A stretch of DNA of 64,000 bases from Congeria kusceri (lineage: Eukaryota > Mollusca > Bivalvia > Myida > Dreissenidae), in contig CM051029.1 in the NCBI GenBank assembly GCA_027627225.1, positions 8,765,715-8,829,714 on the forward strand. Direction: 5' to 3'. This document shows positions 29,831 to 44,242 of the stretch, piece by piece (position 1 is the stretch's first letter; every line of letters starts with the position of its first letter). Position numbers and translations under genes: made by a program. Under the pieces are notes generated by a model. It did no database searches, was not told the DNA's origin, and saw nothing but the letters and a program-made list of their open reading frames with translations.

Positions 29831-31077
29831 GCCCAACGACATACCACAATATATTAACCAAACTGTGAATACAAATTCTTGACACTTCGGATCGAATACT
29901 CATGAACACAATTTTCCGGAAACTGAAGTTTTATACACGGAGCGCAGACGCTTTATGGTCGCAATGCAAAACGAAAAGGACGTGGACAGGTCGTGATGGG
30001 AGATAAGGATGATGATCGAAATTTAGAATTAAAAAAAAAAAATCATTGGCGTACTTAATGCGACTATCGGCCTTTTCCAAAAAAAAAATACTTTTTAGAT
30101 CGTAGTAAGGACGCCGGTCTGGTGTGACGAGTATATAAGCACGATTTAACTGAAAATAAAAAGAATATTGAATAATACATTAGTACTGTTTTGTTATATG
30201 TCCAATTTGCAAAAGATCTATACATTGTCATGCATTTTACTTTATGTAACTATTTTAAAGTAGAAATTTACCGGTACCAAGAAACGGAATATTGCATAAA
30301 CAACTTGCTTTGTGTGCCTATATCACAATTGTTGTCATTCGAGTTTCTGCCATTAACAACCCGTGATTGACCCCGACGTAGTAACAGGGCAGGTAGCCTA
30401 CCGACTATGATTAAGTCAGTTAAATTAGTAAGACAGAAGTTTATTTGTGTTGCTACATTATGTGAAGTGTATACGCACTGTGTTTATAACTTTACTGATG
30501 GTTGAACATCGAAAGGAAGAATACAAATTGAACGCATGTGGATGCAACTATAACAATAAATAGGACATAGATTGTATTAGTTCATACTAACTACCAATTC
30601 AAATACGGATTAACATATGTCAACACAAATGATGGATTTAATATTCTACGTTCGTACACTATGAATCGTAGTATTAGTTTATTCTTGGGGTAAGTTAATA
30701 TATTGGTATATTTAGGCACATGTTAAACATCATAATTGCGTGTGATTCTGTGAGATGGAAGATGATATATACGTTAATGAGTACATGTTATTCGGTATGT
30801 TTCGAATAGATGATGGACTACGGTTACGCATATATTATAATTATGTCGTATTGCAATATAATATGTTATGAGTAGCCTTTGTTTAGTTTACATTATACAC
30901 TTTCAGGAAATTGCATTGAGATACATGATGAATAGAAATATCAATAAATTTACACATGTAAATTGTACAATTATTATAGAAAGATGACACTATAGATAAA
31001 CAATGATTATTAATTCTAAATATGTATGCTTAGATTATAATAATTTGAGTAGGATGTTATTATGTTTAGAAAGGTAC
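29831..31077. other. Spacer, nothing recognised
   Basis: AT-rich with short ORFs only. Confidence 0.4.
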
Positions 31078-31094
31078 CCCACCCCCAGAGCTAG

Positions 31095-31200
31095 GCCGTA
31101 CGCAGCTTTGGCGTGAGCTGTATACATTGACTTCCAAACTGTATACAGCTTACACCGAATAATACAGCTCACCTTAAGCTGTATACGTTGAGATGCTGCT
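31095..31200. repeat. Short inverted repeats around 'agctgtatac'
   Basis: 'gtgagctgtatacattgac', 'aactgtatacagctta' and 'ctcaccttaagctgtatac' alternate orientation and can form hairpins. Confidence 0.5.
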
Positions 31201-31428
31201 TATCGCTAAATATAGCTCATGTCTAAAAAATGACGATGATGATCATCCTCATAATCATCATTGTCGTTGTCGTCGTCAGCTGCAGGCGCGACATCAGCAT
31301 CAGCTTCGTCATCAACAAAATATTGTGAGTGCATGTAGTAGTTGTTGTTGTTGCAATCAGTGTTGCTGAGGTTTGTTGTTGTGTTATTGCTGTTATTGCT
31401 ATTACTGTAGTAGTAATAGCAGTATTAG

Positions 31429-32004
<576 letters not shown>

Positions 32005-32179
32005 ACCGGAAGTTCGTTTGACTTTTAGCCGCATTCCACAATTACTTTCAACATTCTCTGATATTACAAACTGAAAGGAACTTCACATACATCATTACTT
32101 GCGTTGCTAAATAAATATCTGATTGTTATGGCAACCAACAGGAAATACTATTTAACTGTTGTTGATATTATTGAAATAT

Positions 32180-32400
32180 CTTAAATTTGTTAGAATTGCA
32201 GTTTCAGAGGAGAAATTTACAAATCTTCTAATCTGAAACTGCAAGGCCCAGAGGTTTGAAATGTAACAGGTTATTGGGTCCTGTACGATGAGCAAAATGA
32301 CTTAAATTTCTTCTACTTGAAACCGCAAGGCCAAGATCTTTATAACCAAATGAGCGCTTTAGGGCTATGCGACCATTTTCTTTTCTGAAATGTCCCTCCA
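32180..32400. repeat. Dispersed mollusc-type repeat, spacer copy
   Basis: 'aaactgcaaggcccagag' and 'gaaaccgcaaggccaagatc' recur here. It is related to 1-450. Confidence 0.55.
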
Positions 32401-32994
32401 TCGGATATACATGAAGATCAAGTATATATCGATCATTTAATATAAATGGTGAATGTGATAATCATGGTTGACATCAATAACTTTGCAGAATACCTTGATC
32501 AAATCATCAATGCCGCTTCTAAGTCATCGGCATCAATTTATTTTTGGCGAGTGCAAAAAGCAGGTAAACTCAAAAATAAAAGCTTATTTAACTTAAATAA
32601 CATCAAACTTACAGTTAAATATATATAGCAAACATTTAAATGCTTACAAAAACCTAACGTTAAATTAAACGAAACTGACTTTAGTTTAACTTTATTTAAA
32701 TATGTTACACCTATGTTTAGTAAAATTGTAAGTTATATATATGTAGAGCTTCTGTGATTCTGAGCCATGCCTATTGAGAATATGAGTGCCACTTGAGTTT
32801 ATACACAAAATGGATTATAATATAGGACTTTTTTTTACTCTTTCAATACACATGTTCTTCTACTTGACATCAGCATGTCCAGATAAAGCCAAAGTAATTA
32901 AAACGTCCAGCGCAGTCAAATACATCGACAAGTTACGGTGGCATAGATGTGACATCTGCATGTTTTAATTTATGTCGTTTCCATGACATGAGAA

Positions 32995-33220
32995 TATTAA
33001 GTCTAGGCAACGAGATCTTTTCTCGTGGGAACGACATAAATAGCTAGTGGGAAAGACATATTATGTCGTGGGAACGAGATAATGAATTCGTGGTAACGAC
33101 ATACTTACGTCGTGGGAACGAGATCTTTTCTCGTGTGAACGACAGAACTAACTCGTGGGAACGACATATTAGGTCGAGGAACAAAATAATTGACTCGTAG
33201 CAACGACATAATTTATTATG
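32995..33220. repeat. Tandem 'tcgtgggaacgacat' repeat
   Basis: Six or more diverged units of about 30-40 bp with alternating 'cgtgggaacgaca' and 'cgtgggaacgaga'. It merges into the foldback element on its right. Confidence 0.8.
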
Positions 33221-33402
33221 TCGTGGAAAAGCGATATTTTTGTCTTGGGAACGACTTAATTAGCCAATCAAAATCACAGCTCCAGATATGCCAATGTAAA
33301 GTGAAAGTTTAATGTCCCTAGGTGAGCGGGAACCTGTTAGAATTGTGATTTTGATTGGCTCATTAAGTCGTTCCCTCGACAAAAATATCTCTTTCCCACG
33401 AC
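33220..33402. repeat. Foldback element with ~60-bp inverted arms
   Basis: Arm 33220-33279 (including 'gggaacgacttaattagcca' and 'atcaaaatcaca') is the inverted copy of arm 33343-33402 ('tgtgattttgattggctcat' and 'taagtcgttccctcgac'). The loop is about 60 bp. It looks like a MITE or foldback element. Confidence 0.82.
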
Positions 33403-33429
33403 GTAATACAACTTGATTAAAGTATGTCG

Positions 33430-36400
33430 TTGTCCGTGCCTGTGCGTCTAATTGTACTATAAAAATCACTGTTATTTAGCGTGCGTTGGAAAAGAGGACT
33501 TGTTAAGCGTATTTATGCAGTATTTGATTAACGATAATTATGATAGTACTCGAATTACTTTCTCACCAAAGATACCACGGTTATGGGGTGTACATGTGCT
33601 ATTAATAAAACAACAAAACACGCAGGTTAAAGGTAGAAAGCTTGTATGGCTACTGTTGTTTCAAGTTATCTTGCAAACTTCTCTGCATTGAATTGACGTT
33701 TCTCTCTCGGTCATAGCAGTTTCCAACTAGTAATTGAACTTTGAAACCGGTCCTAGTCCGTTATACTTTTAATTAAAAGAAATGCCATGGACTGGTCAAT
33801 ACTAATGGCATAGTGTAGGTAAAAATGTTCGGTAATGTTGTGTTATTCCAATGTTAAACATGGAATTCGTTCATAGACATTTAGGTACCATGTTTGGCGA
33901 TATGTTGGCTAAGAATATGGTCGATATTTAAACGTGTTTCAGTCTCCGTAAAAACATATAAACATTCGTTCATATTGTAAATCAATTCCGCCTTTCTAAG
34001 AGTTACGGACTGTTTTATGCGAGATCTTATACTTATAATGCGAACTTTACGGTCGCATTCATTAAAGGCGTGCAAAGGCTCTTTACTTACCTCATGACTT
34101 TATTTTTCACTGACATTAAACTGTGCAGTTGCATAATTTATGACAGTACTTCAAAATATTTTCAAGCTAATTATTAGCCACTTGTTATCAGGTTAACATG
34201 AGCGTTATTATTACATAGTAGGACAATTATTTGTACCTGTGAATGCATTATTTCTAGAATAGATTTTCGTTCTATAAGACACGAATATTTTCCTTAATGC
34301 TATGAATCGTATAAGGTTTTCAACAAGTTACGAACTAGACTGCAATGCCTCGTCATGTCATAGCAAGGTGATAATTCGTATATAAACATTTTACGCACGA
34401 GTTAGTCGTATCAAGTAGTGGTAGAAAGAAAAGCATTAACTATTATAAACTATTAAATAACAGGTATGTACAATTTAATTTTCCCCGTTGCCTATTAAGA
34501 AAAGTAATATGATCCACGTATCACGTCCATAATGCGTGGTCCTTTGACTAAAATAACTCAAATAATACTGACATCTCATATCGGTATACATATGAATTCT
34601 AAATATCTAATTCACACATCAAAATGCAGAAAAAGACACACACAAACGTTGATAGTAACGACAACATAGAGGTTGGCATCAATGCGTTTCCCCTTGATAG
34701 ATTGCATTCTATACAAAACCGCGAAGATGTACGACAGCCAACTGTATTCTTCGCCTTTATAAAATGAATGCCTGATCATTAAATTTGGAGAACAATTATC
34801 ACTCGTACATTTTTAATACAGTGCTGATTTAGAACAGAAAAAATCAAATAACTCAAGTAGCCAGCTTTAGAATTCTTGATGTATACATCCGAAGATCGCG
34901 AAACTAATTACTAATATGTTCTATGTTTGTATAATTTTATTCAATGCACGATCAGGTAGCAGCAAGGACTTTTTCTATAGTATAGAAAGGGTCAATTATT
35001 TGCAAACACATTTATTCTGCAAATCAACTAACAATGCGTGCCAGGTTTATAACCGAAAGTGCTGAAACTACATCTACAAAGGGACGAAGTAACTTCACCT
35101 GTGAAAGAAAGAAGTAGTAGCAGTAGTAGTAGTAAGTCGGGAAAACCAAACATAAATACACTATATAATAAAGATGTCATCTTTGTTATGTTGTGTGTTT
35201 ACTGCAGCACCAGTAAAGTTTTCTGTTCAAATTTACAAGTTTACCCACGCAAACCGATCAATGCAATGCAACAACAACATGCATCAATTAAAATGATTTC
35301 AATAGTGTAATTACTTTTTTTTCAAAGAACATTTAATTCCATATAATTGAAAGATTTACATGTAAAGTAATTTCCTATTTCCTATATACTCATGGTATAT
35401 ACGATCATATTTAAATGTTTGTATAGTCAAATAACTGATGAATATTCATGGTTGATAACGTTTGAGTAAGTGGGCTGGTACTGTATGTGTATATCAATAC
35501 ATTAATTTAAATAAATAAATATTCCTTCGGATATTTACATATGATATTTATAAGAAATTAAATCATTGTGTCTGAAACCAAAAGGAGATCAATCGAGAAT
35601 GTTGATTTTTTTTAAATCAGGATGATTTGTACATAAAGATCTAGTCTATAGGCAGAAAATCACATACAATTATGTTTCATTTCTGGATAGTTTAAGTTGG
35701 GTCAATGGGGTATATTCTGTTTGTATCCACTGCATGTCAATCCACAAGTATGTATTCTTATTAAACTGACAAGTTGCGTGTGAATATTTATGTGTAGCTT
35801 TATTAATGAGTAATAAAATATCACACACAATTGTTTAAACTTAGATCTACTGGTCTAGTTTTAGCTTGGTTAATATTTTGTTTTATTTTGGTATATTTTC
35901 GTTGATTGTATGGTTTAATTTTAATTTTTTTTAAATTAGGTCTATATGCCGCTACCATGCAATTTCCAAATCACGTTTAAGTACATTGGGCCACTGGTTT
36001 TACTGAATTTAACAGGTCATAACTAGGTATACTCCTGCTTGCTCACATCCTGACATGGTACACCCCTAGCCACGACAATAATTAGTATACAGTTTACAAT
36101 TCAATATCAAACGGCGATTAAACACCAATCCTTTGTGTTACTTTATATGAAATCATTAAAACTAAAATAATGTCCTGGGTTTCACACAAATAACCAATGT
36201 TAATCTAACTTTCTCTACGCCTTTGATTACAAACCAAGTTGATTTAATATTGTATGACGTATCCAATGTACTGTAATGACGAGTTTATATTGCGTCATGT
36301 GTGTGATTATGGCCATTTGAGTGAGAATGACTGAAACATGGTAAACTTATTATTTTTAAAGTAATGTGTAATACCCTGTTGCAAATAGGAATATGTTGAT

Positions 36401-37165
36401 ATGATTGACAATAATATTATTACACTGGATAATTATGTGCAGATTTTAATTAAAGGTACGAACTTTCATAAGACCTAACATGTTATCTATAGACTATTGT
36501 GATGTGTTTTTGCTTGAATGTAGGCTGAATTTAATTTCAAGTAATCATAATAGAATATTGAATATATGTTATTGTTATTTACTTTATAATTTGTACTACG
36601 TGAATTCACCTGTGAAGGAATAATTTAAAAAATGCAATGAATTGTAGTTTTTGTTCAACTCATTTTATAAAATGTGTTCAATGAGATGTAAAGTTATCTA
36701 CCTTTGTTTTTGAAATGCCACTAAACTTTTTAAAATATTGAAACAAATACTAATTTACTACTGTAGCATTAATGTAACATTGTTTTTCAGCCAAATTTGT
36801 TATAAAATAAACACGTTTGGGGTATTTAATTTTATATTGGTACTAAAAAGATATATCGACGTGATTACGGACGACGTTTTGTTCCGAGTTGTATTTACAC
36901 CTATTTACTTTCAGTTATTATTTCTTTGGGTTAACAAATCGAAGAATTTGGTTCATTGTTAGCAGATACGCTTAGCGTTGTTTATCGTTACCGAAACACG
37001 CAACCTATGCATAAAATCCCAAACAGGAAGGATCCGATTTCGATTGACACTTCCGAAACGTATATTTTAAAGTCATTAGGTATTGGAAATGAAACAAAAA
37101 CAACAAAAAACAGGAACTCGCCTTTTCTATAGGCTGAAAATCAGCTGTCGCGCTTCGAGCGACAT
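33430..37165. other. Spacer, no credible gene
   Basis: AT-rich. The 83-codon frame at 35059-35310 includes a short AGT run (Ser) and no recognisable domain. Other frames are chance. Confidence 0.4.
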
Positions 37166-37173
37166 TTGTTTTC

Positions 37174-37243
37174 TCGTATTAGTAGTAGCAGAAGTAGTGG
37201 TAGTAGTAGTAATAGTTGTAGTTGCAGTAGTAGCAGTAGTAGC

Positions 37244-37275
<32 letters not shown>

Positions 37276-37409
37276 TAGTAGCAAAAGTAGTAGTAGTAGT
37301 GGTAGTAGTAGCAAAAGTAGTAGAAGTAGTAATAGTAGTAGTAGTAGTAGTAGTAGTTATATTAGTAGTAGTAGTAGTGGTAATAGTAGTAGTAGTAGTA
37401 GCAGTAGTG

Positions 37410-37442
<33 letters not shown>

Positions 37443-37465
37443 ATAGTATAAGTAATAGTAGTAGT
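37174..37465. repeat. (AGT)n triplet tract in the spacer
   Basis: About 290 bp of AGT/GTA repeats with AGC, AAT and GGT interruptions. It is unrelated in position to the intron 1 tracts but of the same repeat type. Confidence 0.9.
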
Positions 37466-37479
37466 ACTATAAACTCGCC

Positions 37480-38200
37480 CTTTGCTCGAAAACTATATGA
37501 TGCGTCCCAAGATGAACTATTTTTCCTAATTTTATTTAAATTTGGTATGTTCTTATAAATATGAGATACAATGTAACATTTAACATTTATTGAAACGCTC
37601 TTTTCGGCGCTATGCAAATTATCTGCTACAAACTGACCTTCTTGTATCGATGAGGCGCCAACAAGAGCGTTGCGTTTCAATTCTTATAATTACAGTTGTG
37701 TGTATGTTTTAAATGTGTACCTTAAAACAGAAGGAATAACTTGGGATTTAGTTCTTGCAATTCGCACGTTAATACATTAAAATGCATCATCCGTACAAAG
37801 TAGATCCGGCCCATCCTCTGCAGTACCGTTGTGTACATGTAACTCATTAGAGGCTATATACTTTATTAATTCATAATTCTTAATGGATAGTGATAAAATG
37901 CTATCGTTTGTTAATATGCATAATTGGGAGCGAAATACACAAAGGCTAAACTACTTGGGACGAAATTACTAGGTGGTGTAATCTACTTGGAAGCGAAACA
38001 ACCTGATACCATAAAAATTCTTGCCAGGTTAAATTTACTACTGAAGGCTAAACGAGTCGAAAATTGTTCCAGATACTGCAATTCTGTAAACGCCCATATC
38101 TGATTTGAATCGTCCTGTAGGCGTAAAATAAATTTAAATAAATTATGTTAACTAACCAAATTTGTCGATGCAAACGTTCGGTTATTAGATTGGGGTATTT
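37480..38200. other. Spacer, nothing recognised
   Basis: AT-rich with no coding signal. Confidence 0.4.
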
Positions 38201-38214
38201 CGTTGGGCGGGCGG

Positions 38215-38315
38215 GCAGGCGGACATTGTCTCGGCGTCAACTTTTCGTTTCCGCTTTCTAACTCGAGAACGGATTTAGAAATTGTAATGAAACTTCATAC
38301 ATGGATACGTTAATT
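38215..38315. repeat. Truncated, inverted copy of the 29150-29830 repeat end
   Basis: 'gcgtcaacttttcgtttccg' and 'ctttctaactcgagaacgg' followed by 'aatgaaacttcatacatgg' is the reverse complement of the end of the tandem repeat near 29745-29825. Confidence 0.7.
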
Positions 38316-38689
38316 ATTTTGAACCAAAACTTAATTGAATGTTTTTGTTGATTATATATATATATATATGTTCAACTTTGCAATAAATACCATTTATTAT
38401 AATGTACCTGTATCCCACTTAGGCTTCTGTTGCAAAATAATGTTTTATTAAATTAACAGTTTATTAAAAATGCTAAATTGTATTACCTTGAAACAAAGTT
38501 AGGCCCCGTTTGGTGCATTTGTTTTGTACTCGTTGAATATATGTTTTCTTGCATAGAGCTCATCAAATAATCAAACGACAACAAAACACATATTTCACAT
38601 ATTTGAACTTGATTTGTTTTTTCTTAAAAAAAAAATCAACCTGATACAACGTTCAATAAAGTAAATTTGCAATGATCTACAGTCCTGCG

Positions 38690-38930
38690 ACGCGACCGTC
38701 CGATTCATATATCCACCGCACGGGCGCCGTCCGGTTATCGGTCGATCGCCAATCGGTGCTCAAACTGCTTGTTCTCCATGTCAGTCAGCGCAAACCGTCC
38801 GTCGCCCGCTTGAGTATGTGATCTCGCGAGAAAATACATATATAAATCGCGCGGCGATGTGTCAGATTCCAAACATCCCGGTGTTATACCATTCGTTAAA
38901 TTCGGACGGCGCATGTTCTGTTTATAACCT
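38690..38930. other. CpG-rich patch with a TATA-like site
   Basis: A local GC and CpG increase ('gcgacgcgaccgtccg', 'gggcgccgtccgg', 'aatcgcgcggcgatg') with 'acatatataaatcgcgcgg' near 38836. A minus-strand frame at 38735-39007 crosses it but matches nothing I know. It could be a promoter or an old mobile-element piece. Confidence 0.35.
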
Positions 38931-39009
38931 AGGAATAGTATCTTAATATTCATTTTGAAAACTGTATGCTTATTCGACAAGACTGTTTGCCCAATCACAC
39001 AATTCATGT

Positions 39010-41250
39010 TTATGTTACTGTAGGCCTAACCACATAGCTGTATGTGATCAAAACATAAATTATGCATTGTGAATTCACGTAAGTTTGGGTGTATCTGTTG
39101 ATGTTCGTTTAATAGGTGAAAGTATAAACGATTGGTGTTAAACGTAAACACGTGTAAAACATCACATGCAAGGCGTCAGACACGGTGTATTAAAATGTAT
39201 ATGTGCGATTTTGCACCCAAACAAGTTGTATAGAAAGCCAAATAGAGTTATTTATGACACATATCGATTAAATTGAAGAGGCGTTAAGTAGAACCTTTGC
39301 TAAAATACTTAGGCGAGCTTTTTAAAATCCCTAAATAGTTGTTTACTGTATAGTCGAAAGCTCCCATTATGTATGTGACCTTGGCCGATGGTCGATCCAA
39401 GCCAAACAACGCCAATTATAATAACATGCAAACATCGGCAAACGTGTTTATGTATTTGTTGTATGTTACTTGTGTTTTGGTTTATGATTCCCTATCTGAG
39501 TTAATTGATTGTATCGTTTTCACTGCCAATAGATACATGTAAGTCACGTGAAACCAATTATGTAACATATTACTAAAATTGCAATAAGGGTACCGTCAAA
39601 GGCGACTATAAACAATGAAAAAAAATGTATCGTACAATTAGGCGTTCAGTATATGATGTTGAGAAGTGTTCATTTGTATCCTAATAAAAACATGTAATGA
39701 ATAAATTTATATGTTGTACATTTAACGAAGTAATTATACCCAAGGATCCCGGAAATAAGCTTTCCGTCTTTATTGGGCTTTTTTGACTGTGTATCTGCGT
39801 ACGTTTACTAACATTTATTCAATTATACGTAATTATAACCTACCTTAAATCCAATGAAATAAATATTACTTTAAATTGCTGCTAAAAATAATGTATGTTT
39901 AATATGTCTCTGTATATGAGTAAATAATGATCTAAAGTGTTATGCAAGTGAATTTCAAAAGAAAAATATAATAGGTGTATATCACATATCTGCTATAAGT
40001 TGTATGTGTTTTGTTTTACCAAAACAAATGCATCGATCTAGCTATCGAAACAATTATGATTTAACTTAAAATACACGTATTTTATAATGACATGTGTTCA
40101 CAATTGCCTGATAAATAATTCCATATCGCAGATTTATAGTTGTCAGAAGAGTTGTTTCCCTTTTTCCGAATTCTTTTTAATACTATATTAATAATAAAAT
40201 CACACTAATTTCCATTTGATAGTTTACGTATATACAGCGAATCAAGCGGATGTCAAAAACAGTCATGTGCATAATTGTTGGTCTGGGCTTGTGCTTCCTT
40301 CGTTCAATTCCATGGTCATATTTACTCATTTCAGGTATCTGTGTGAAATAACGAACGACAGATTAGTTAGTCACATAATAAAAATGGTAAATATTGCAAG
40401 CTCTAGAATATAAACACCTCGGAAAACTTCATTATATGTGGTCCGAAAACGCAGCCGTATACTATAATATTATAACATGTTGTAATATCAATATAGTGTT
40501 GCATTGGATAATGTATTTCATGATAATCATGCATTCTCCGTATGATATATCGTATTGTTTTAGCAGAGGTATATACTTAATTGTAAAAAGCTGATCAATA
40601 CGCTGTTTAATTAGATTGTAATGTAGATTGAATCCAGTATGTGTCAGCCATGACTCTTGAGCACTTGAAACTCATGTAATAATCCATAATTTCTTATGTC
40701 AAATGCAAATCGCATTTTATTATACAGCAACCCGGACCTGTGTTGAGCAAATTTAAGTTGATATGCAATACGTTTATATAGCCGATTATATTCGATTAAA
40801 ACCGAACGCATGAAGGAAGTCAAAAGCTGTACCCATGTCGACAGGTTGTATAAACCACAACATTTAATGATACATAAGAGAGTAGATTCTCAATAATCAA
40901 ACCCAATTAATGGTCAGACAGAACGAAAATATTAACATCAATAACACGTTGTTAGGTTATAATTTTAAGATTATATTATACCGTGTGGATAGATGTACCC
41001 AATAACATATTACACTTAATAAACAAACTTGTCAGACTAAGAAAAAACAATGTAAACAAGAAGAATTCGTTTGTAATTTCATCCATCTCTTCCGTCACTA
41101 ACACACTCACATTACGGCAAAAAAGCATGATGAAAAATATATAAATAATCAAAATAACAACTCACAGTGGCCTCACATACTAAGGTACTACGCAAGTTGC
41201 TGCTAAATCAACAAAAGTGCCTAAAGAAATAAAATCAGGGTACGCCTTAA
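39010..41250. other. Spacer, nothing recognised
   Basis: AT-rich with no supported feature. Confidence 0.4.
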
Positions 41251-41269
41251 GATAGTAGACGTTAGCGAC

Positions 41270-41845
41270 TGCTATACCTGGAGGAGGATACGGTTATTGT
41301 CGAGGAGATGATTAAAAAGGCATCAGATACCAAGCTTAGTGAGGAGCAAGTTAACTTCAGATCAGTACGATCAGAAACAGACCAGCTAGCAACATTTAGC
41401 AGTCTCTTGAGTGGTAATCGCCAATTTATGTCAACTGTATTGACTGCAAGAAGACATTCGATATGGTAGGCAGGGCCGCCATTTGGAGTATTTAAAGCCA
41501 TTATGGAAACGAAAGCAAATGACATGAGTCTGTCACAACCCGTCAAAGTAAATAAATGCTTTCGACAAGGATGTATGTCTGCTGTCAACTCTAATCTTCT
41601 CGGTATTAATTGGTTTATGAGGACAACAATTAATGTGCCTTGAGAAATCTAGTGGACCTTAACAAAACGTCTAGAGGACCTGGATTTTGCTGATGATTTT
41701 GGGCTCTTGCCACATTCAGAAGATACGGATGTCCTGGTTAGAAACAAAGCTGGCAGCATTAGCTAGAGTCCGCTGGAGAGCTGTGGTGGACTCCCTTTGT
41801 CCCAGGAGGGATGAAGAGAATTAAGTTACTAAGTAAGAAGCACCT
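41270..41845 (+). mobile_element. Decayed LINE-type reverse transcriptase fragment
   Basis: Across several frames one sees LSEEQVNFRSVRSETDQLAT, CIDCKKTFDMV (RT palm A-like), FRQGCM, LDFADDFGLLPH with the FADD catalytic box at 41686-41697, and VRWRAVVDSLCPRRDEE near the end. Stops and frameshifts separate the pieces, so it is dead. It fits a non-LTR retrotransposon; I cannot assign the clade. Confidence 0.75.
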
Positions 41846-41849
41846 ACCT

Positions 41850-43590
41850 TTATCATCACTGCTGCATGCTACAAGGTGTTTCACATCGGTGCTACAGCAA
41901 AAAAAAATGTGCATGTGGCGGCACTGTAGTCCCGCTAATGTCTTGTTTTGAGCCTTTGTTGACCTTAATTTGTTACTGTAATGGCGTTGCAAGAGTGTGA
42001 CTTTTTAATGATTTCTAAATATATAACTGATATGGCATTTACGTTCTATGGTTTTATAACATTAACATCTCGAAAATAAATCTGTGCATATTTTAGCGGA
42101 TTATATTCAATTTTCTAGGACGCAGAATACCGTTATCATGAGGAAAAATCAAGTCGCGAGTAGTAAGACACTGACACAATATCGCGAGCTAAAATATCGA
42201 GTTTAAGTAATGTAGATGCAAATACAAATGCAAATCAGTGATTTTAACTCCATCAATCATCTGTAAAATATACAAACAGCGTCAAAATGTTGATACTTGA
42301 CTACAAATACTGACAGAAAGAAGTGACCTTAATAAAAATAAATTGCACATACACAATGTGTGTTATGCTACTTATAAAGATCTAAAATAATTGAATATGG
42401 TTTAATGCAATTTCCCGAAGTAAACTATGTCTGTCATGAATGACCGATTACAGCACATGCACATGCTTTATACAAATACACGGCCTGTATAATACACGTC
42501 CAAAATCAACGTCAGTAAATTTCTACAAATACATACATCAATAAACCAGGTTTCGTGTCAAATGATATACGATATTGATAGACTAAAGGCATTTAAACAG
42601 TAAATAATATGGCCGTCATCCTGATCTATATCTGAATAAAATCTTCCTTGTTGTTTAGGCCGTTATATGTGTGGTGTGACATCGTCTGTGATTTTAAGTT
42701 GTAATATATGTATATTTCTGAACGAAGATTTGCGAAAAGACAGACGCTTGCTAACACACGGCTGTATACAATAATTAGGTAGTACTAGAATGTGTGTTCA
42801 ATTTGCCCTTTAATACCTTGTTATTTGTTTGAAATGGCTGATCGTATCTGAGCTAGTTTTGCAATTTTTGAAATATTTTCTACCAAAAGTTAAAAACAAC
42901 TAGATATGATAATGGAAATATGGAAAGCTTAATTGTCCTTACGATGTTTGTGAACTACTTGAAATGTTAGATCGAATAATATAAGGTGTTTAATATTTAT
43001 GATACAGCGTGAATCGAAGTAATTATGTTTTTACAGAATTGCTTAGTTTGCAAAGACTCATTAAAAGTCTTCACTGCAAACATTAAAGGACCCGGTCTAA
43101 CAAAAGTCTATAATTATACAAAGAAAATCATAAAAAATTAAAGAAAGTGTACCTCCGTCTGTGTTCGAGCTCAAATCTACGACAATCAAACTTAAAAGTC
43201 TAACTAACTTGCATACACGTGGATTGTTACGATAGTTATATGATACATTAGATAGTAGTACTTTAAACGTTGAAGACTATATTATTGAATGTCTGTTACT
43301 GTATGGTTTCACGATGCTTGACTATCAAAATCTTAACACATGTAGGTCTTAATTGTGTAGTAGTAATCAAATATAGTAAAAACAATTGCAATTAATGTCA
43401 AAATAGTCAAAACACACAACGATATGCCTAAAATGCAGTACGAACAATGTGTAATAAATCGATGGAAAATAAAAGCACACTTCGAAATGTAGGGCCACAA
43501 TGTTAACAAAAGTTAATATGTATATCAACAAGTGTTGCTATATTATTCACTATACGCCCGTTGTAAATAAGTTATAGTTTGTGCTTATGT
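41850..43590. other. Spacer up to the right arm, nothing recognised
   Basis: AT-rich and ends at the sharp boundary with the right arm at 43591. Confidence 0.4.
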
Positions 43591-44169
43591 ACACATTAAT
43601 AGTACTTTTAATTGTATTTGTTTATCATCATATTTGTTTCGGAATTGTCTGATTATGTTGAATGTCAATGTTACTATAAAACACGTATGTAATCACAGCA
43701 ACTGAATCATCTGCCTTTAATTGCAAAACTTCTTAAATGGTTTGCATAACTTCATTGTTCCTAGTTCTCAGCGGTGAATAAGCAGTTAAATCGGGCATGC
43801 TCCGGGATTGTGGGTATTCTATTGACAGTAACATTCCAAATGCATTCGGTTTCTGAAATACGACACGTTTATTTGCTTATTTCGTATACAGCAAAATCGC
43901 CTCATAAATCGTATTCATCGAGATGCGGTATTAAAAGACATGTTCACGGATTTTTGAGTTTGTTTTGAAGTATGTTACTAAATACTTTAAGTTGACAGAT
44001 TAAACCATCGGAACTAAAGAGCTCATGTATAATAACAAGAACATGATTTTAAGAATATAAAATAAAAAAATATTTAAAAAAATGCCTTAAGTTGACATTC
44101 TAAACCATCGGAACTAAAGAGCTCACGTACAATAACAAGAAACTGATTTTTAAAAAGAAAATAAAAAGT

Positions 44170-44242
44170 TTATCCCACCGGGGTTCGAACCTTGGACCTA
44201 AGAATCATAAGACTAACGCCTTAACCACTTGATCATTCAGAT
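44170..44242 (-). tRNA. tRNA-like sequence (pseudo-tRNA or SINE head), right arm
   Basis: Reverse-complement partner of 27484-27556; no difference noted. Confidence 0.5.

Noticed and set aside
38735..39007. 90-codon minus-strand ORF
   Set aside because: No recognisable domain and no splice or poly-A support; described only as a CpG-rich patch.
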